This document shows, one piece after another, positions 5,565 through 19,172 of a stretch of DNA of 23,808 nucleotides. Source of the stretch: Blakeslea trispora (taxonomy: Eukaryota; Mucoromycota; Mucoromycetes; Mucorales; Choanephoraceae); assembly GCA_025331445.1 (NCBI GenBank), contig JAIWNE010000235.1:1-23808 (forward strand), in the 5' to 3' direction. A model generated the notes under the pieces. That model was given only the letters and a program-made list of their open reading frames with translations. It did not search any database and had not been told where the DNA came from. Position 1 is the stretch's first letter; every line of letters starts with the position of its first letter. The translations under genes and the position numbers were made by a program.

Positions 5565-8500
5565 ACCCCGACGAGGCTACATGCGCCATGAGAGCGATTT
5601 CTCACTGTGTTGACGCACTTTGGAGGAAAGGGCTGAAAACACGTTTGAAAAAAAAAATGGGTGTTCAATGTCCGCCCATGCTTGAGGGAGGGAATTTTTC
5701 TTGTCTTTTTTTTTTTTTTTAAAAATTTTTTTTTCTCTCTCTGATTAGTAGACATCAGGTTTAGTATATATGTACACGCACATAGGTATAGGTTATAGAT
5801 CCTTCATGGTGGTTACTGCTGGTGTATGCCGAAGAAGAAGAAGAAGAAGAAGAAGAAGAAGAAGAAGAAGAAGAAGAAGAAGAAGAAGAAGAAGAAGAAG
5901 AAGAAGAAGAAGAAGAAGAAGAAGAAGAAGAAAAAGAAGAAACCGATTGGTTAGGTGACTATCGCATATTGTTGACCATGTCTTTCTTTAAAAGCCGTTA
6001 CACTAAGAGCCTTTCTCTCGTTCTGTAGTCCTCATCTCTCAAGCGATGTTGCTCATCTTCAACATCAGGTACTCAAGACTGACAAGAATGCTGTTCTGGT
6101 GTGCTCCGCTTATGCTTTGGTCTACCGGTCTGGTGTTTACAAATGATACGGCGCGTCTTTTGTTGTTCAGAAGAACTAGGTGACTATACTATCCTACTTG
6201 ACTTACGGATACTGACATACCCCTTATTTCTTTTATACAGCTATTCAAGACTTGGTATGCGCTCTACTGGCTTTCTAGGCTACTATGATGCTATGGTCTT
6301 TTGGTCGTATGGTCTTTTGGTTATACCGCTTTTTACTACGCGGCCTTTTTTTTTCTTTATTTTTTTTTTTTTTTTTTCTTTGTTTCTTCATGATTCTGGT
6401 TACCCTCATCTCTCGATCGCCATGTTGCTCATCTTCGGAATCAGGCTCTCAAGCACGACAAAGATACAAGTCTTGGTATGTAACCTATATTTTTGATCTT
6501 GTCTCCTTGAAAGCTGTTATACTAAGCACTTGGTTTCTTAGTTCTGGTTATTCTTTTGTTTCAAACGCGATTCCGCTCATCTTTGAATTCACTTTGGAAT
6601 CACTTTGCAACCACGACAAAAGTGGTCCTTCGGTATTTTCTGCTTATGCTCTTGTCCTCCTGGTTTGATGCTTACAAGTGCCACGACGCGTCTTTTGTTG
6701 TCCGGCAAAACTAGGTGACTATATCATCTTTCTTGAAATCACAGACAATAACTTTTCTTTTTTTTTTTTGCAGGTATTCAAGACTTGGCTTATCCTCTAT
6801 TGGTCTTTTGGTCTTTTGGTCTTTTGGTCTTTTGGTCTTTTGGTCTCTCTGGTCTTTTGGTCTCTCTGGTCTCTCTGGTCTCTCTGGTCTCTCTGGTCTC
6901 TCTGGTCTCTCTGGTCTCTCTGGTCTCTCTGGTCTCTCTGGTCTCTCTGGTCTTTTGGTCTTTGCCTCTGATGCTTTTCGTTGGCCTGGTGTTATGCTGT
7001 GCAGTGAATCGGGTAATCATGCTATCTTTCTGAATTACGGATACTAATAAGGCCTTTTTCTTTTCTTTGCAGGTATTCAAGACGTGGTCGCTTCTATACC
7101 GGTCGAAATGTAAACCAGCATATATAGTGGACCAGCATATATAGTGGACCAGCATTGTTATGGATCAGCATTATTATGGATCAGCATTATTATGGATCAG
7201 CATTATTATGGATCAGCATTGTTATAGACCAGCAGCTATAGTGAACCAGCACTATTTTGGACCAGCACTATTTTGGACCAGCATCTATAGTGGACCAGCA
7301 TCATTGAGGATGTTGGAATATGCTGTGCGAGCTTACGCTACTAACACCATTTTTTTCCTATTCCTTTGTGCGTGTACATGCAATGTCTACTAACTTGATG
7401 TCTTTTACTAACCTGATGTGTACTAACTATGACCTCTTTTTCTTCTCTTTTTTTTTTTTTAATCCTCATTCATTATGATCTATGGCCATAATAATAAAGT
7501 ACAAAGTTTCAGGCTATCAGATCTCTTAAATAAAGCATCACCAGTAGTAAATAGCCGTAATAAAGTAAAACATAGAAGAAGTAGATAGAAGAGTAATGAT
7601 TACAATAAAAGAATTTAATAAAATCAATAAAAACAATGAAATCGATGAAATCAATGAAAACACTAAAAAACAATGAAATCGATGAAATCAATGAAAACAC
7701 TAAAAAACAATGAAATCGATGAAATCAATGAAAACACTAAAAAACAATGAAATCGATGAAATCAATGAAAACACTAAAAAACAATGAAATCGATGAAATC
7801 AATGAAAACACTAAAAAACAATGAAATCAATGAAATTAAATACACTATTTTTTTTCATCTTTGTTTTCATTTATTATTATGCTTATTTATAAATGTATTT
7901 TTGTTGTTGTTGTTGTTGCTTGAGCAGTTAGAGATCGCCAGCTTGACTACCCCTAACAATCTTATTGACATTACCCCTGCTATAAAACGCCACATATTAG
8001 ATGATTTTAAACCATTTTTTTTTTCATCGTTGCCATCATTGACATCGCTTCCATCGTTGCTATTGTTGTTATTGCTGCTATTATCAGTATTAGTGCTACT
8101 ATCAGTATTATTGTTATCATTGATGTTATTGCTACTATACCTCTTGGTAATGCTCAAGATCTGAAATGCAAGTAACAAATGGCGACTCATAAGCTAAAGA
8201 GGGGCTATGCTTTATGATCTTGCAAACAAAGAAAAACAAGGTTGTGTTTGAATGCTCAGCTGTTGTTTATCGCTTGTTGTCGAATTGGCATATGTTGGAA
8301 AAGTGACAGACGCTATTAGCTAATGACTACCATTACTGCCACTAATACCATTATCATCATTATCATCATTATCATTCATTTGCTAATTCATAGGTTTATC
8401 CAATCATTGGCTCATAACATGATTCATAAGATTAATGGTTTACCGATTTACGCATCGAATGCTTTTCTCTTTATTATTATTATTATTAAGAAATAAGAGT

Positions 8501-8916
8501 GTGGTATTGTAAACACCACAACCAAACCAGTAGCTGTATTCAAAAAGGAGAATTACTCTACCAAGGTAAAGATGATCCAGAAGGTAAAGATGATCCAAAA
8601 GACAGAAGATAGAAAAAGTGGATTTAATCAAGTATGAACGAATTCATTGTTCTACAACTGACTATAGCTGCGTTACTCCTTAGCATGCTCTTTTTCTTTT
8701 TTTACTAAACGCGCGCTTTTTGATAAAGCAAATGCATTAGTGGCTAGTATCTATATTAAAAGCTTTGAAACTGAGCTTTGCTGTGATTTGCTTTGCTGTG
8801 ATTTGCTTTGCTGTGATTTGCTTTGCTTATGATTTAACCATACAGGATTTTTATTACATTGGTAATAAGATGGTAATCATTAGTCACTGCTTATCTATCC
8901 AACTCTTTTATATGGT
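5565..8916 (+). repeat. 3.35 kb repeat unit, copy 2 (forward, full, 3352 bp)
   Basis: Same order and sequence as copy 1, displaced by 3314-3352 bases. (GAA)34 at 5831-5932, five copies of the 37-bp repeat near 7637-7825. The left end is GGTACCCCG, the internal unit-to-unit junction. I found no differences from copy 1 outside repeat or homopolymer lengths. Confidence 0.97.
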
Positions 8917-11900
8917 ACCCCGACGAGGCTACATGCGCCATGAGAGCGATTTCTCACTGTGTTGACGCACTTTGGAGGAAAGGGCTGAAAACACGTTTGA
9001 AAAAAAAAATGGGTGTTCAATGTCCGCCCATGCTTGAGGGAGGGAATTTTTCTTGTCTTTTTTTTTTTTTTTAAAAATTTTTTTTTCTCTCTCTGATTAG
9101 TAGACATCAGGTTTAGTATATATGTACACGCACATAGGTATAGGTTATAGATCCTTCATGGTGGTTACTGCTGGTGTATGCCGAAGAAGAAGAAGAAGAA
9201 GAAGAAGAAGAAGAAGAAGAAGAAGAAGAAGAAGAAGAAGAAGAAGAAGAAGAAGAAGAAGAAGAAGAAGAAGAAGAAGAAGAAGAAAAAGAAGAAACCG
9301 ATTGGTTAGGTGACTATCGCATATTGTTGACCATGTCTTTCTTTAAAAGCCGTTACACTAAGAGCCTTTCTCTCGTTCTGTAGTCCTCATCTCTCAAGCG
9401 ATGTTGCTCATCTTCAACATCAGGTACTCAAGACTGACAAGAATGCTGTTCTGGTGTGCTCCGCTTATGCTTTGGTCTACCGGTCTGGTGTTTACAAATG
9501 ATACGGCGCGTCTTTTGTTGTTCAGAAGAACTAGGTGACTATACTATCCTACTTGACTTACGGATACTGACATACCCCTTATTTCTTTTATACAGCTATT
9601 CAAGACTTGGTATGCGCTCTACTGGCTTTCTAGGCTACTATGATGCTATGGTCTTTTGGTCGTATGGTCTTTTGGTTATACCGCTTTTTACTACGCGGCC
9701 TTTTTTTTTCTTTATTTTTTTTTTTTTTTTTTCTTTGTTTCTTCATGATTCTGGTTACCCTCATCTCTCGATCGCCATGTTGCTCATCTTCGGAATCAGG
9801 CTCTCAAGCACGACAAAGATACAAGTCTTGGTATGTAACCTATATTTTTGATCTTGTCTCCTTGAAAGCTGTTATACTAAGCACTTGGTTTCTTAGTTCT
9901 GGTTATTCTTTTGTTTCAAACGCGATTCCGCTCATCTTTGAATTCACTTTGGAATCACTTTGCAACCACGACAAAAGTGGTCCTTCGGTATTTTCTGCTT
10001 ATGCTCTTGTCCTCCTGGTTTGATGCTTACAAGTGCCACGACGCGTCTTTTGTTGTCCGGCAAAACTAGGTGACTATATCATCTTTCTTGAAATCACAGA
10101 CAATAACTTTTCTTTTTTTTTTTTGCAGGTATTCAAGACTTGGCTTATCCTCTATTGGTCTTTTGGTCTTTTGGTCTTTTGGTCTTTTGGTCTTTTGGTC
10201 TCTCTGGTCTTTTGGTCTCTCTGGTCTCTCTGGTCTCTCTGGTCTCTCTGGTCTCTCTGGTCTCTCTGGTCTCTCTGGTCTCTCTGGTCTCTCTGGTCTC
10301 TCTGGTCTTTTGGTCTTTGCCTCTGATGCTTTTCGTTGGCCTGGTGTTATGCTGTGCAGTGAATCGGGTAATCATGCTATCTTTCTGAATTACGGATACT
10401 AATAAGGCCTTTTTCTTTTCTTTGCAGGTATTCAAGACGTGGTCGCTTCTATACCGGTCGAAATGTAAACCAGCATATATAGTGGACCAGCATATATAGT
10501 GGACCAGCATTGTTATGGATCAGCATTATTATGGATCAGCATTATTATGGATCAGCATTATTATGGATCAGCATTGTTATAGACCAGCAGCTATAGTGAA
10601 CCAGCACTATTTTGGACCAGCACTATTTTGGACCAGCATCTATAGTGGACCAGCATCATTGAGGATGTTGGAATATGCTGTGCGAGCTTACGCTACTAAC
10701 ACCATTTTTTTCCTATTCCTTTGTGCGTGTACATGCAATGTCTACTAACTTGATGTCTTTTACTAACCTGATGTGTACTAACTATGACCTCTTTTTCTTC
10801 TCTTTTTTTTTTTTTAATCCTCATTCATTATGATCTATGGCCATAATAATAAAGTACAAAGTTTCAGGCTATCAGATCTCTTAAATAAAGCATCACCAGT
10901 AGTAAATAGCCGTAATAAAGTAAAACATAGAAGAAGTAGATAGAAGAGTAATGATTACAATAAAAGAATTTAATAAAATCAATAAAAACAATGAAATCGA
11001 TGAAATCAATGAAAACACTAAAAAACAATGAAATCGATGAAATCAATGAAAACACTAAAAAACAATGAAATCGATGAAATCAATGAAAACACTAAAAAAC
11101 AATGAAATCGATGAAATCAATGAAAACACTAAAAAACAATGAAATCGATGAAATCAATGAAAACACTAAAAAACAATGAAATCAATGAAATTAAATACAC
11201 TATTTTTTTTCATCTTTGTTTTCATTTATTATTATGCTTATTTATAAATGTATTTTTGTTGTTGTTGTTGTTGCTTGAGCAGTTAGAGATCGCCAGCTTG
11301 ACTACCCCTAACAATCTTATTGACATTACCCCTGCTATAAAACGCCACATATTAGATGATTTTAAACCATTTTTTTTTTCATCGTTGCCATCATTGACAT
11401 CGCTTCCATCGTTGCTATTGTTGTTATTGCTGCTATTATCAGTATTAGTGCTACTATCAGTATTATTGTTATCATTGATGTTATTGCTACTATACCTCTT
11501 GGTAATGCTCAAGATCTGAAATGCAAGTAACAAATGGCGACTCATAAGCTAAAGAGGGGCTATGCTTTATGATCTTGCAAACAAAGAAAAACAAGGTTGT
11601 GTTTGAATGCTCAGCTGTTGTTTATCGCTTGTTGTCGAATTGGCATATGTTGGAAAAGTGACAGACGCTATTAGCTAATGACTACCATTACTGCCACTAA
11701 TACCATTATCATCATTATCATCATTATCATTCATTTGCTAATTCATAGGTTTATCCAATCATTGGCTCATAACATGATTCATAAGATTAATGGTTTACCG
11801 ATTTACGCATCGAATGCTTTTCTCTTTATTATTATTATTATTAAGAAATAAGAGTGTGGTATTGTAAACACCACAACCAAACCAGTAGCTGTATTCAAAA

Positions 11901-12271
11901 AGGAGAATTACTCTACCAAGGTAAAGATGATCCAGAAGGTAAAGATGATCCAAAAGACAGAAGATAGAAAAAGTGGATTTAATCAAGTATGAACGAATTC
12001 ATTGTTCTACAACTGACTATAGCTGCGTTACTCCTTAGCATGCTCTTTTTCTTTTTTTACTAAACGCGCGCTTTTTGATAAAGCAAATGCATTAGTGGCT
12101 AGTATCTATATTAAAAGCTTTGAAACTGAGCTTTGCTGTGATTTGCTTTGCTGTGATTTGCTTTGCTGTGATTTGCTTTGCTTATGATTTAACCATACAG
12201 GATTTTTATTACATTGGTAATAAGATGGTAATCATTAGTCACTGCTTATCTATCCAACTCTTTTATATGGT
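8917..12271 (+). repeat. 3.35 kb repeat unit, copy 3 (forward, full, 3355 bp)
   Basis: Matches copy 2 with one extra GAA: (GAA)35 at 9183-9287, the longest tract in the window. The rest of the unit keeps the same spacing as copy 2. Confidence 0.97.
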
Positions 12272-14062
12272 ACCCCGACGAGGCTACATGCGCCATGAGA
12301 GCGATTTCTCACTGTGTTGACGCACTTTGGAGGAAAGGGCTGAAAACACGTTTGAAAAAAAAAATGGGTGTTCAATGTCCGCCCATGCTTGAGGGAGGGA
12401 ATTTTTCTTGTCTTTTTTTTTTTTTTTAAAAATTTTTTTTTCTCTCTCTGATTAGTAGACATCAGGTTTAGTATATATGTACACGCACATAGGTATAGGT
12501 TATAGATCCTTCATGGTGGTTACTGCTGGTGTATGCCGAAGAAGAAGAAGAAGAAGAAGAAGAAGAAGAAGAAGAAGAAGAAGAAGAAGAAGAAGAAGAA
12601 GAAGAAGAAGAAGAAGAAGAAGAAGAAGAAGAAGAAAAAGAAGAAACCGATTGGTTAGGTGACTATCGCATATTGTTGACCATGTCTTTCTTTAAAAGCC
12701 GTTACACTAAGAGCCTTTCTCTCGTTCTGTAGTCCTCATCTCTCAAGCGATGTTGCTCATCTTCAACATCAGGTACTCAAGACTGACAAGAATGCTGTTC
12801 TGGTGTGCTCCGCTTATGCTTTGGTCTACCGGTCTGGTGTTTACAAATGATACGGCGCGTCTTTTGTTGTTCAGAAGAACTAGGTGACTATACTATCCTA
12901 CTTGACTTACGGATACTGACATACCCCTTATTTCTTTTATACAGCTATTCAAGACTTGGTATGCGCTCTACTGGCTTTCTAGGCTACTATGATGCTATGG
13001 TCTTTTGGTCGTATGGTCTTTTGGTTATACCGCTTTTTACTACGCGGCCTTTTTTTTTCTTTATTTTTTTTTTTTTTTTTTCTTTGTTTCTTCATGATTC
13101 TGGTTACCCTCATCTCTCGATCGCCATGTTGCTCATCTTCGGAATCAGGCTCTCAAGCACGACAAAGATACAAGTCTTGGTATGTAACCTATATTTTTGA
13201 TCTTGTCTCCTTGAAAGCTGTTATACTAAGCACTTGGTTTCTTAGTTCTGGTTATTCTTTTGTTTCAAACGCGATTCCGCTCATCTTTGAATTCACTTTG
13301 GAATCACTTTGCAACCACGACAAAAGTGGTCCTTCGGTATTTTCTGCTTATGCTCTTGTCCTCCTGGTTTGATGCTTACAAGTGCCACGACGCGTCTTTT
13401 GTTGTCCGGCAAAACTAGGTGACTATATCATCTTTCTTGAAATCACAGACAATAACTTTTCTTTTTTTTTTTTGCAGGTATTCAAGACTTGGCTTATCCT
13501 CTATTGGTCTTTTGGTCTTTTGGTCTTTTGGTCTTTTGGTCTTTTGGTCTCTCTGGTCTTTGTCTCTCTGGTCTCTCTGGTCTCTCTGGTCTCTCTGGTC
13601 TCTCTGGTCTCTCTGGTCTCTCTGGTCTCTCTGGTCTCTCTGGTCTCTCTGGTCTTTTGGTCTTTGCCTCTGATGCTTTTCGTTGGCCTGGTGTTATGCT
13701 GTGCAGTGAATCGGGTAATCATGCTATCTTTCTGAATTACGGATACTAATAAGGCCTTTTTCTTTTCTTTGCAGGTATTCAAGACGTGGTCGCTTCTATA
13801 CCGGTCGAAATGTAAACCAGCATATATAGTGGACCAGCATATATAGTGGACCAGCATTGTTATGGATCAGCATTATTATGGATCAGCATTATTATGGATC
13901 AGCATTATTATGGATCAGCATTGTTATAGACCAGCAGCTATAGTGAACCAGCACTATTTTGGACCAGCACTATTTTGGACCAGCATCTATAGTGGACCAG
14001 CATCATTGAGGATGTTGGAATATGCTGTGCGAGCTTACGCTACTAACACCATGTTTTTTCCT
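12272..14062 (+). repeat. 3.35 kb repeat unit, copy 4 (forward, truncated by fold-back)
   Basis: Covers the first 1.79 kb of the unit and stops a little past the CCAGCA array, in the stretch that normally continues into CCTATTCCTTTG. It has (GAA)33 at 12538-12636, a private 2-bp deletion in the GGTCT minisatellite near 13558-13563 (GGTCTTTG in place of GGTCTTTTGG), and an extra G in the T run at about 14053. Confidence 0.95.
14024..14062. other. Fold-back junction 1 (spacer of the palindrome, axis near 14043)
   Basis: The forward unit runs through to CCTAT (about 14064), then the reverse unit begins at ATATTCCAACATCC (14063). The two partners share only the two bases AT at the join. The 39-base spacer is ordinary left-arm sequence that has no mirror partner on the right. 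Near the join the T run carries an extra G compared with every other copy. Confidence 0.9.
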
Positions 14063-15820
14063 ATATTCCAACATCCTCAATGATGCTGGTCCACTATAGA
14101 TGCTGGTCCAACAATAGTGCTGGTCCAAAATAGTGCTGGTTCACTATAGCTGCTGGTCTATAACAATGCTGATCCATAATAATGCTGATCCATAATAATG
14201 CTGATCCATAATAATGCTGATCCATAACAATGCTGGTCCACTATATATGCTGGTCCACTATATATGCTGGTTTACATTTCGACCGGTATAGAAGCGACCA
14301 CGTCTTGAATACCTGCAAAGAAAAGAAAAAGGCCTTATTAGTATCCGTAATTCAGAAAGATAGCATGATTACCCGATTCACTGCACAGCATAACACCAGG
14401 CCAACGAAAAGCATCAGAGGCAAAGACCAAAAGACCAGAGAGACCAGAGAGACCAGAGAGACCAGAGAGACCAGAGAGACCAGAGAGACCAGAGAGACCA
14501 GAGAGACCAGAGAGACCAGAGAGACCAAAAGACCAGAGAGACCAAAAGACCAAAAGACCAAAAGACCAAAAGACCAAAAGACCAATAGAGGATAAGCCAA
14601 GTCTTGAATACCTGCAAAAAAAAAAAAGAAAAGTTATTGTCTGTGATTTCAAGAAAGATGATATAGTCACCTAGTTTTGCCGGACAACAAAAGACGCGTC
14701 GTGGCACTTGTAAGCATCAAACCAGGAGGACAAGAGCATAAGCAGAAAATACCGAAGGACCACTTTTGTCGTGGTTGCAAAGTGATTCCAAAGTGAATTC
14801 AAAGATGAGCGGAATCGCGTTTGAAACAAAAGAATAACCAGAACTAAGAAACCAAGTGCTTAGTATAACAGCTTTCAAGGAGACAAGATCAAAAATATAG
14901 GTTACATACCAAGACTTGTATCTTTGTCGTGCTTGAGAGCCTGATTCCGAAGATGAGCAACATGGCGATCGAGAGATGAGGGTAACCAGAATCATGAAGA
15001 AACAAAGAAAAAAAAAAAAAAAAAATAAAGAAAAAAAAAGGCCGCGTAGTAAAAAGCGGTATAACCAAAAGACCATACGACCAAAAGACCATAGCATCAT
15101 AGTAGCCTAGAAAGCCAGTAGAGCGCATACCAAGTCTTGAATAGCTGTATAAAAGAAATAAGGGGTATGTCAGTATCCGTAAGTCAAGTAGGATAGTATA
15201 GTCACCTAGTTCTTCTGAACAACAAAAGACGCGCCGTATCATTTGTAAACACCAGACCGGTAGACCAAAGCATAAGCGGAGCACACCAGAACAGCATTCT
15301 TGTCAGTCTTGAGTACCTGATGTTGAAGATGAGCAACATCGCTTGAGAGATGAGGACTACAGAACGAGAGAAAGGCTCTTAGTGTAACGGCTTTTAAAGA
15401 AAGACATGGTCAACAATATGCGATAGTCACCTAACCAATCGGTTTCTTCTTTTTCTTCTTCTTCTTCTTCTTCTTCTTCTTCTTCTTCTTCTTCTTCTTC
15501 TTCTTCTTCTTCTTCTTCTTCTTCTTCTTCTTCTTCTTCTTCTTCTTCTTCTTCGGCATACACCAGCAGTAACCACCATGAAGGATCTATAACCTATACC
15601 TATGTGCGTGTACATATATACTAAACCTGATGTCTACTAATCAGAGAGAGAAAAAAAAATTTTTAAAAAAAAAAAAAAAGACAAGAAAAATTCCCTCCCT
15701 CAAGCATGGGCGGACATTGAACACCCATTTTTTTTTTCAAACGTGTTTTCAGCCCTTTCCTCCAAAGTGCGTCAACACAGTGAGAAATCGCTCTCATGGC
15801 GCATGTAGCCTCGTCGGGGT
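14063..15820 (-). repeat. 3.35 kb repeat unit, copy 4' (reverse, starts at fold-back)
   Basis: Reverse complement of the first 1.75 kb of the unit. (TTC)34 at 15453-15554. It lacks the 2-bp deletion and the GAA loss of its mirror partner at 12272-14062. It has a private extra C near 14112 in the CCAGCA array (CCAACAATAG instead of CCAAAATAG). The two arms nearest the axis are therefore not perfect mirror copies. Confidence 0.95.
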
Positions 15821-18800
15821 ACCATATAAAAGAGTTGGATAGATAAGCAGTGACTAATGATTACCATCTTATTACCAATGTAATAAAAATCCTGTATGGT
15901 TAAATCATAAGCAAAGCAAATCACAGCAAAGCAAATCACAGCAAAGCAAATCACAGCAAAGCTCAGTTTCAAAGCTTTTAATATAGATACTAGCCACTAA
16001 TGCATTTGCTTTATCAAAAAGCGCGCGTTTAGTAAAAAAAGAAAAAGAGCATGCTAAGGAGTAACGCAGCTATAGTCAGTTGTAGAACAATGAATTCGTT
16101 CATACTTGATTAAATCCACTTTTTCTATCTTCTGTCTTTTGGATCATCTTTACCTTCTGGATCATCTTTACCTTGGTAGAGTAATTCTCCTTTTTGAATA
16201 CAGCTACTGGTTTGGTTGTGGTGTTTACAATACCACACTCTTATTTCTTAATAATAATAATAATAAAGAGAAAAGCATTCGATGCGTAAATCGGTAAACC
16301 ATTAATCTTATGAATCATGTTATGAGCCAATGATTGGATAAACCTATGAATTAGCAAATGAATGATAATGATGATAATGATGATAATGGTATTAGTGGCA
16401 GTAATGGTAGTCATTAGCTAATAGCGTCTGTCACTTTTCCAACATATGCCAATTCGACAACAAGCGATAAACAACAGCTGAGCATTCAAACACAACCTTG
16501 TTTTTCTTTGTTTGCAAGATCATAAAGCATAGCCCCTCTTTAGCTTATGAGTCGCCATTTGTTACTTGCATTTCAGATCTTGAGCATTACCAAGAGGTAT
16601 AGTAGCAATAACATCAATGATAACAATAATACTGATAGTAGCACTAATACTGATAATAGCAGCAATAACAACAATAGCAACGATGGAAGCGATGTCAATG
16701 ATGGCAACGATGAAAAAAAAAATGGTTTAAAATCATCTAATATGTGGCGTTTTATAGCAGGGGTAATGTCAATAAGATTGTTAGGGGTAGTCAAGCTGGC
16801 GATCTCTAACTGCTCAAGCAACAACAACAACAACAAAAATACATTTATAAATAAGCATAATAATAAATGAAAACAAAGATGAAAAAAAATAGTGTATTTA
16901 ATTTCATTGATTTCATTGTTTTTTAGTGTTTTCATTGATTTCATCGATTTCATTGTTTTTTAGTGTTTTCATTGATTTCATCGATTTCATTGTTTTTTAG
17001 TGTTTTCATTGATTTCATCGATTTCATTGTTTTTTAGTGTTTTCATTGATTTCATCGATTTCATTGTTTTTTAGTGTTTTCATTGATTTCATCGATTTCA
17101 TTGTTTTTATTGATTTTATTAAATTCTTTTATTGTAATCATTACTCTTCTATCTACTTCTTCTATGTTTTACTTTATTACGGCTATTTACTACTGGTGAT
17201 GCTTTATTTAAGAGATCTGATAGCCTGAAACTTTGTACTTTATTATTATGGCCATAGATCATAATGAATGAGGATTAAAAAAAAAAAAAGAGAAGAAAAA
17301 GAGGTCATAGTTAGTACACATCAGGTTAGTAAAAGACATCAAGTTAGTAGACATTGCATGTACACGCACAAAGGAATAGGAAAAAAATGGTGTTAGTAGC
17401 GTAAGCTCGCACAGCATATTCCAACATCCTCAATGATGCTGGTCCACTATAGATGCTGGTCCAAAATAGTGCTGGTCCAAAATAGTGCTGGTTCACTATA
17501 GCTGCTGGTCTATAACAATGCTGATCCATAATAATGCTGATCCATAATAATGCTGATCCATAATAATGCTGATCCATAACAATGCTGGTCCACTATATAT
17601 GCTGGTCCACTATATATGCTGGTTTACATTTCGACCGGTATAGAAGCGACCACGTCTTGAATACCTGCAAAGAAAAGAAAAAGGCCTTATTAGTATCCGT
17701 AATTCAGAAAGATAGCATGATTACCCGATTCACTGCACAGCATAACACCAGGCCAACGAAAAGCATCAGAGGCAAAGACCAAAAGACCAGAGAGACCAGA
17801 GAGACCAGAGAGACCAGAGAGACCAGAGAGACCAGAGAGACCAGAGAGACCAGAGAGACCAGAGAGACCAGAGAGACCAAAAGACCAGAGAGACCAAAAG
17901 ACCAAAAGACCAAAAGACCAAAAGACCAAAAGACCAATAGAGGATAAGCCAAGTCTTGAATACCTGCAAAAAAAAAAAAGAAAAGTTATTGTCTGTGATT
18001 TCAAGAAAGATGATATAGTCACCTAGTTTTGCCGGACAACAAAAGACGCGTCGTGGCACTTGTAAGCATCAAACCAGGAGGACAAGAGCATAAGCAGAAA
18101 ATACCGAAGGACCACTTTTGTCGTGGTTGCAAAGTGATTCCAAAGTGAATTCAAAGATGAGCGGAATCGCGTTTGAAACAAAAGAATAACCAGAACTAAG
18201 AAACCAAGTGCTTAGTATAACAGCTTTCAAGGAGACAAGATCAAAAATATAGGTTACATACCAAGACTTGTATCTTTGTCGTGCTTGAGAGCCTGATTCC
18301 GAAGATGAGCAACATGGCGATCGAGAGATGAGGGTAACCAGAATCATGAAGAAACAAAGAAAAAAAAAAAAAAAAAATAAAGAAAAAAAAAGGCCGCGTA
18401 GTAAAAAGCGGTATAACCAAAAGACCATACGACCAAAAGACCATAGCATCATAGTAGCCTAGAAAGCCAGTAGAGCGCATACCAAGTCTTGAATAGCTGT
18501 ATAAAAGAAATAAGGGGTATGTCAGTATCCGTAAGTCAAGTAGGATAGTATAGTCACCTAGTTCTTCTGAACAACAAAAGACGCGCCGTATCATTTGTAA
18601 ACACCAGACCGGTAGACCAAAGCATAAGCGGAGCACACCAGAACAGCATTCTTGTCAGTCTTGAGTACCTGATGTTGAAGATGAGCAACATCGCTTGAGA
18701 GATGAGGACTACAGAACGAGAGAAAGGCTCTTAGTGTAACGGCTTTTAAAGAAAGACATGGTCAACAATATGCGATAGTCACCTAACCAATCGGTTTCTT

Positions 18801-19172
18801 CTTTTTCTTCTTCTTCTTCTTCTTCTTCTTCTTCTTCTTCTTCTTCTTCTTCTTCTTCTTCTTCTTCTTCTTCTTCTTCTTCTTCTTCTTCTTCTTCTTC
18901 TTCTTCGGCATACACCAGCAGTAACCACCATGAAGGATCTATAACCTATACCTATGTGCGTGTACATATATACTAAACCTGATGTCTACTAATCAGAGAG
19001 AGAAAAAAAAATTTTTAAAAAAAAAAAAAAAGACAAGAAAAATTCCCTCCCTCAAGCATGGGCGGACATTGAACACCCATTTTTTTTTTCAAACGTGTTT
19101 TCAGCCCTTTCCTCCAAAGTGCGTCAACACAGTGAGAAATCGCTCTCATGGCGCATGTAGCCTCGTCGGGGT
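15821..19172 (-). repeat. 3.35 kb repeat unit, copy 3' (reverse, full, 3352 bp)
   Basis: Full reverse-oriented unit, same length as copy 2. It has (TTC)34 at 18805-18906 and five repeats in the 37-bp array near 16910-17105. All the short ORFs seen on + in copies 1-3 reappear here on the opposite strand. Confidence 0.97.

Larger units (their letters stand above)
4504..14023 (+). repeat. Left arm of large inverted repeat (about 9.5 kb)
   Basis: Mirror partner of 14063-23579. The arms match base for base over almost all their length apart from microsatellite lengths and a few indels. Because the DNA is a tandem array the arm limits are nominal: the pairing stops at 4504 only because the right arm folds back again at its partner position. 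Confidence 0.93.

Noticed and set aside
5413..5613. FAVICF repeat ORF as a small membrane protein
   Set aside because: Translation of a 15-bp minisatellite; the C-terminal part runs into the unit junction without conservation evidence.
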